NCBI RefSeq assembly: GCF_000971275.1
Contig: NZ_LAPV01000076.1
Coordinates: 1-64,000, forward strand
Length of the DNA: 64,000 bases
From: Devosia psychrophila
Lineage (GTDB): Bacteria > Pseudomonadota > Alphaproteobacteria > Rhizobiales > Devosiaceae
Direction of reading: 5' to 3'
The notes under the pieces are model-generated. The model saw only the letters and a program-made list of their open reading frames with translations. It made no database searches and was not told the DNA's origin. The position numbers were made by a program, and so were the translations under genes. Positions 63,063-64,000 of this stretch are shown in pieces. Every line of letters begins with the position of its first letter. Position 1 is the first letter of the stretch.

Positions 63063-64000
63063 GCGGCGATCTCCAGTTCGGCCTTAGCGTGCTTGCTGCC
63101 TGAAAGTCGCTCTACCAGCTCGACGCATTCCGGCGCCTCGCACAGAAACAGCGCCCGATCCTGCGCCGCAACGTCGGCCGCCAGCTGGCGTAGGCGCTCC
63201 CGCGTCATGCCCTCGAACAGTGCGATGAGCGTGGTCTGCGAAACATCGGGGATCACCACGCCAATGCCCAGCCGCTCGATAAAGCGCGCCGTCTCGGTAC
63301 CGACCAGCGCGATGGGAATTGCGCCATTGAGGCACCCCTCATACAGACGATTGGGTAGCAGCCACTCCGAGTTGAGGCCTTGCTCGAAAAAGTCGATGGC
63401 CCAGACGAAATGCACCGCCGAATAAAGCTCGGGCAAATCCTGCGGATAACGAAACGAACCCCGGAACTCGAGATGAGGCGATCGCTCAACCGCGCCGTGA
63501 AAGTCGGCAAACTCGGTGAGTGCCGGCCGGCCGGCAAGCGTTACCTCCATGCGCCCCTCAAAATGCCGAGTCAGCCCATCCAGTGCAGCCAGCGAGGCCT
63601 TACACCGCAAAGCGCCGAACCAGCCGACCCGGAGCACCGAGGGCTGATCCGCCAACGCCGGATTACTGCCGAACGCGGCAAGCCCCGGCGCAAACACCTT
63701 ATTCTCCACCAGATGCACCGGCGGCGCGCCATGGATGTTGAAATAATTGCGCACAAAAGCCGGCGAGCTGGTGATCACCACCTGAACATTGCGCATGAAC
63801 CGCTGCTCCAGCGCCCGCATGGCCCCGCCAATCCCGTCATGCCGCAGCATCAACCGGTGAATATCGAGGCATTCATAAACCACCGTCGGCGCCACGTCCC
63901 AAATCCGCATCAGCCGCTGTGCCACCCCGAGCATTTCAAGGTTGCGCGCCACGATGACGTCCGGCCGCCGCAGCGACTTTGCCCAGTCAGGCGCCCGCCA
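63059..64000 (-). CDS. exoL: Glycosyltransferase ExoL (5' end cut by the window)
   Basis: The last 313 residues of a glycosyltransferase. The frame is open through base 64000, reading WRAPDWAKSLRRPDVIVARN before the first internal methionine, so the start lies outside. Recognisable parts are TVVYECLDIHRLMLRHDGIG, VRNYF, VLRVGWFGALRCK and a C-terminal NRLYEGCLNGAIPIALVGTE donor-binding motif. The order exoL-exoA-exoM and the content fit ExoL, which adds the third sugar (beta-1,4-glucose) in succinoglycan synthesis. Confidence 0.85.
   Translation of the reverse strand, partial: WRAPDWAKSLRRPDVIVARNLEMLGVAQRLMRIWDVAPTVVYECLDIHRLMLRHDGIGGAMRALEQRFMRNVQVVITSSPAFVRNYFNIHGAPPVHLVENKVFAPGLAAFGSNPALADQPSVLRVGWFGALRCKASLAALDGLTRHFEGRMEVTLAGRPALTEFADFHGAVERSPHLEFRGSFRYPQDLPELYSAVHFVWAIDFFEQGLNSEWLLPNRLYEGCLNGAIPIALVGTETARFIERLGIGVVIPDVSQTTLIALFEGMTRERLRQLAADVAAQDRALFLCEAPECVELVERLSGSKHAKAELEIAA

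Noticed and set aside
1..64000. CRISPR arrays, prophage, insertion sequences, tRNA or rRNA genes
   Set aside because: No regularly spaced direct repeats, transposase or phage proteins, or tRNA-like cloverleaf was seen on either strand. This was judged by eye; a tRNAscan or IS search was not possible.

Overview
The window reads as a chromosomal segment of a GC-rich alphaproteobacterium of the Hyphomicrobiales (Rhizobiales), probably Devosia-like. The evidence is gene content, not a database match: a rhizobial-type rhamnose operon with a fused RhaD, an FnrN-type oxygen regulator, an aerobic-type cob operon, an exo (succinoglycan-style) polysaccharide cluster, and dispersed palindromic intergenic repeats. 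No tRNA, rRNA, CRISPR array, insertion sequence or phage gene was seen.

Left part (1-17.8 kb). On the minus strand, from 8141 down to the left edge, lies a catabolic operon. It encodes an aromatic-ammonia-lyase homologue without the MIO-forming Ala-Ser-Gly triad, a betaine-type ABC importer (binding protein, two permeases, ATPase), an M20 N-carbamoyl-amino-acid-type hydrolase and a DUF917 protein. This set fits uptake and breakdown of ergothioneine or a related histidine betaine, and is the most interesting system here. Upstream on the same strand is the L-rhamnose uptake operon rhaR-rhaS-rhaT-rhaP-rhaQ-rhaM. It is divergent from rhaD-rhaI, and the kinase rhaK is not in the window.

Middle part (17.8-36.8 kb). 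This holds a LysR regulator, two DUF1127 microproteins, ybaK, the cytochrome bd oxidase genes cydA-cydB-cydX with an exact FNR box upstream, the divergent cydDC assembly transporter, and an FnrN-type regulator that could act on that box. Next come a copper operon copA-cueR-copZ behind a CueR-type operator, a broken tandem DUF1428 gene, a ribose/galactose-type sugar ABC importer with a divergent LacI regulator and two operators, and a DUF305 protein with a CueR-like half site upstream.

36.8-47.8 kb. An arsR-family gene is translationally coupled to cobF. Then follows cobG-H-I-J-L-M, a run of ATGA-overlapping genes from which cobK is absent. After that come an ABC exporter, a short-chain dehydrogenase, a decayed glycosidase remnant, a YCII-family protein and an orphan zinc-ribbon protein.

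Right part (47.9-64 kb). An exopolysaccharide cluster: exoF-exoK-exoV (+) converge on exoY-(coiled-coil gene)-exoO-exoQ-GT2-exoT (-). A small membrane protein, galU/exoN (+) and exoP follow, then exoL-exoA-exoM (-), with exoL cut by the window end. Together these cover precursor supply, priming, chain extension, pyruvylation, flipping, polymerisation, export and trimming of an acidic heteropolysaccharide.
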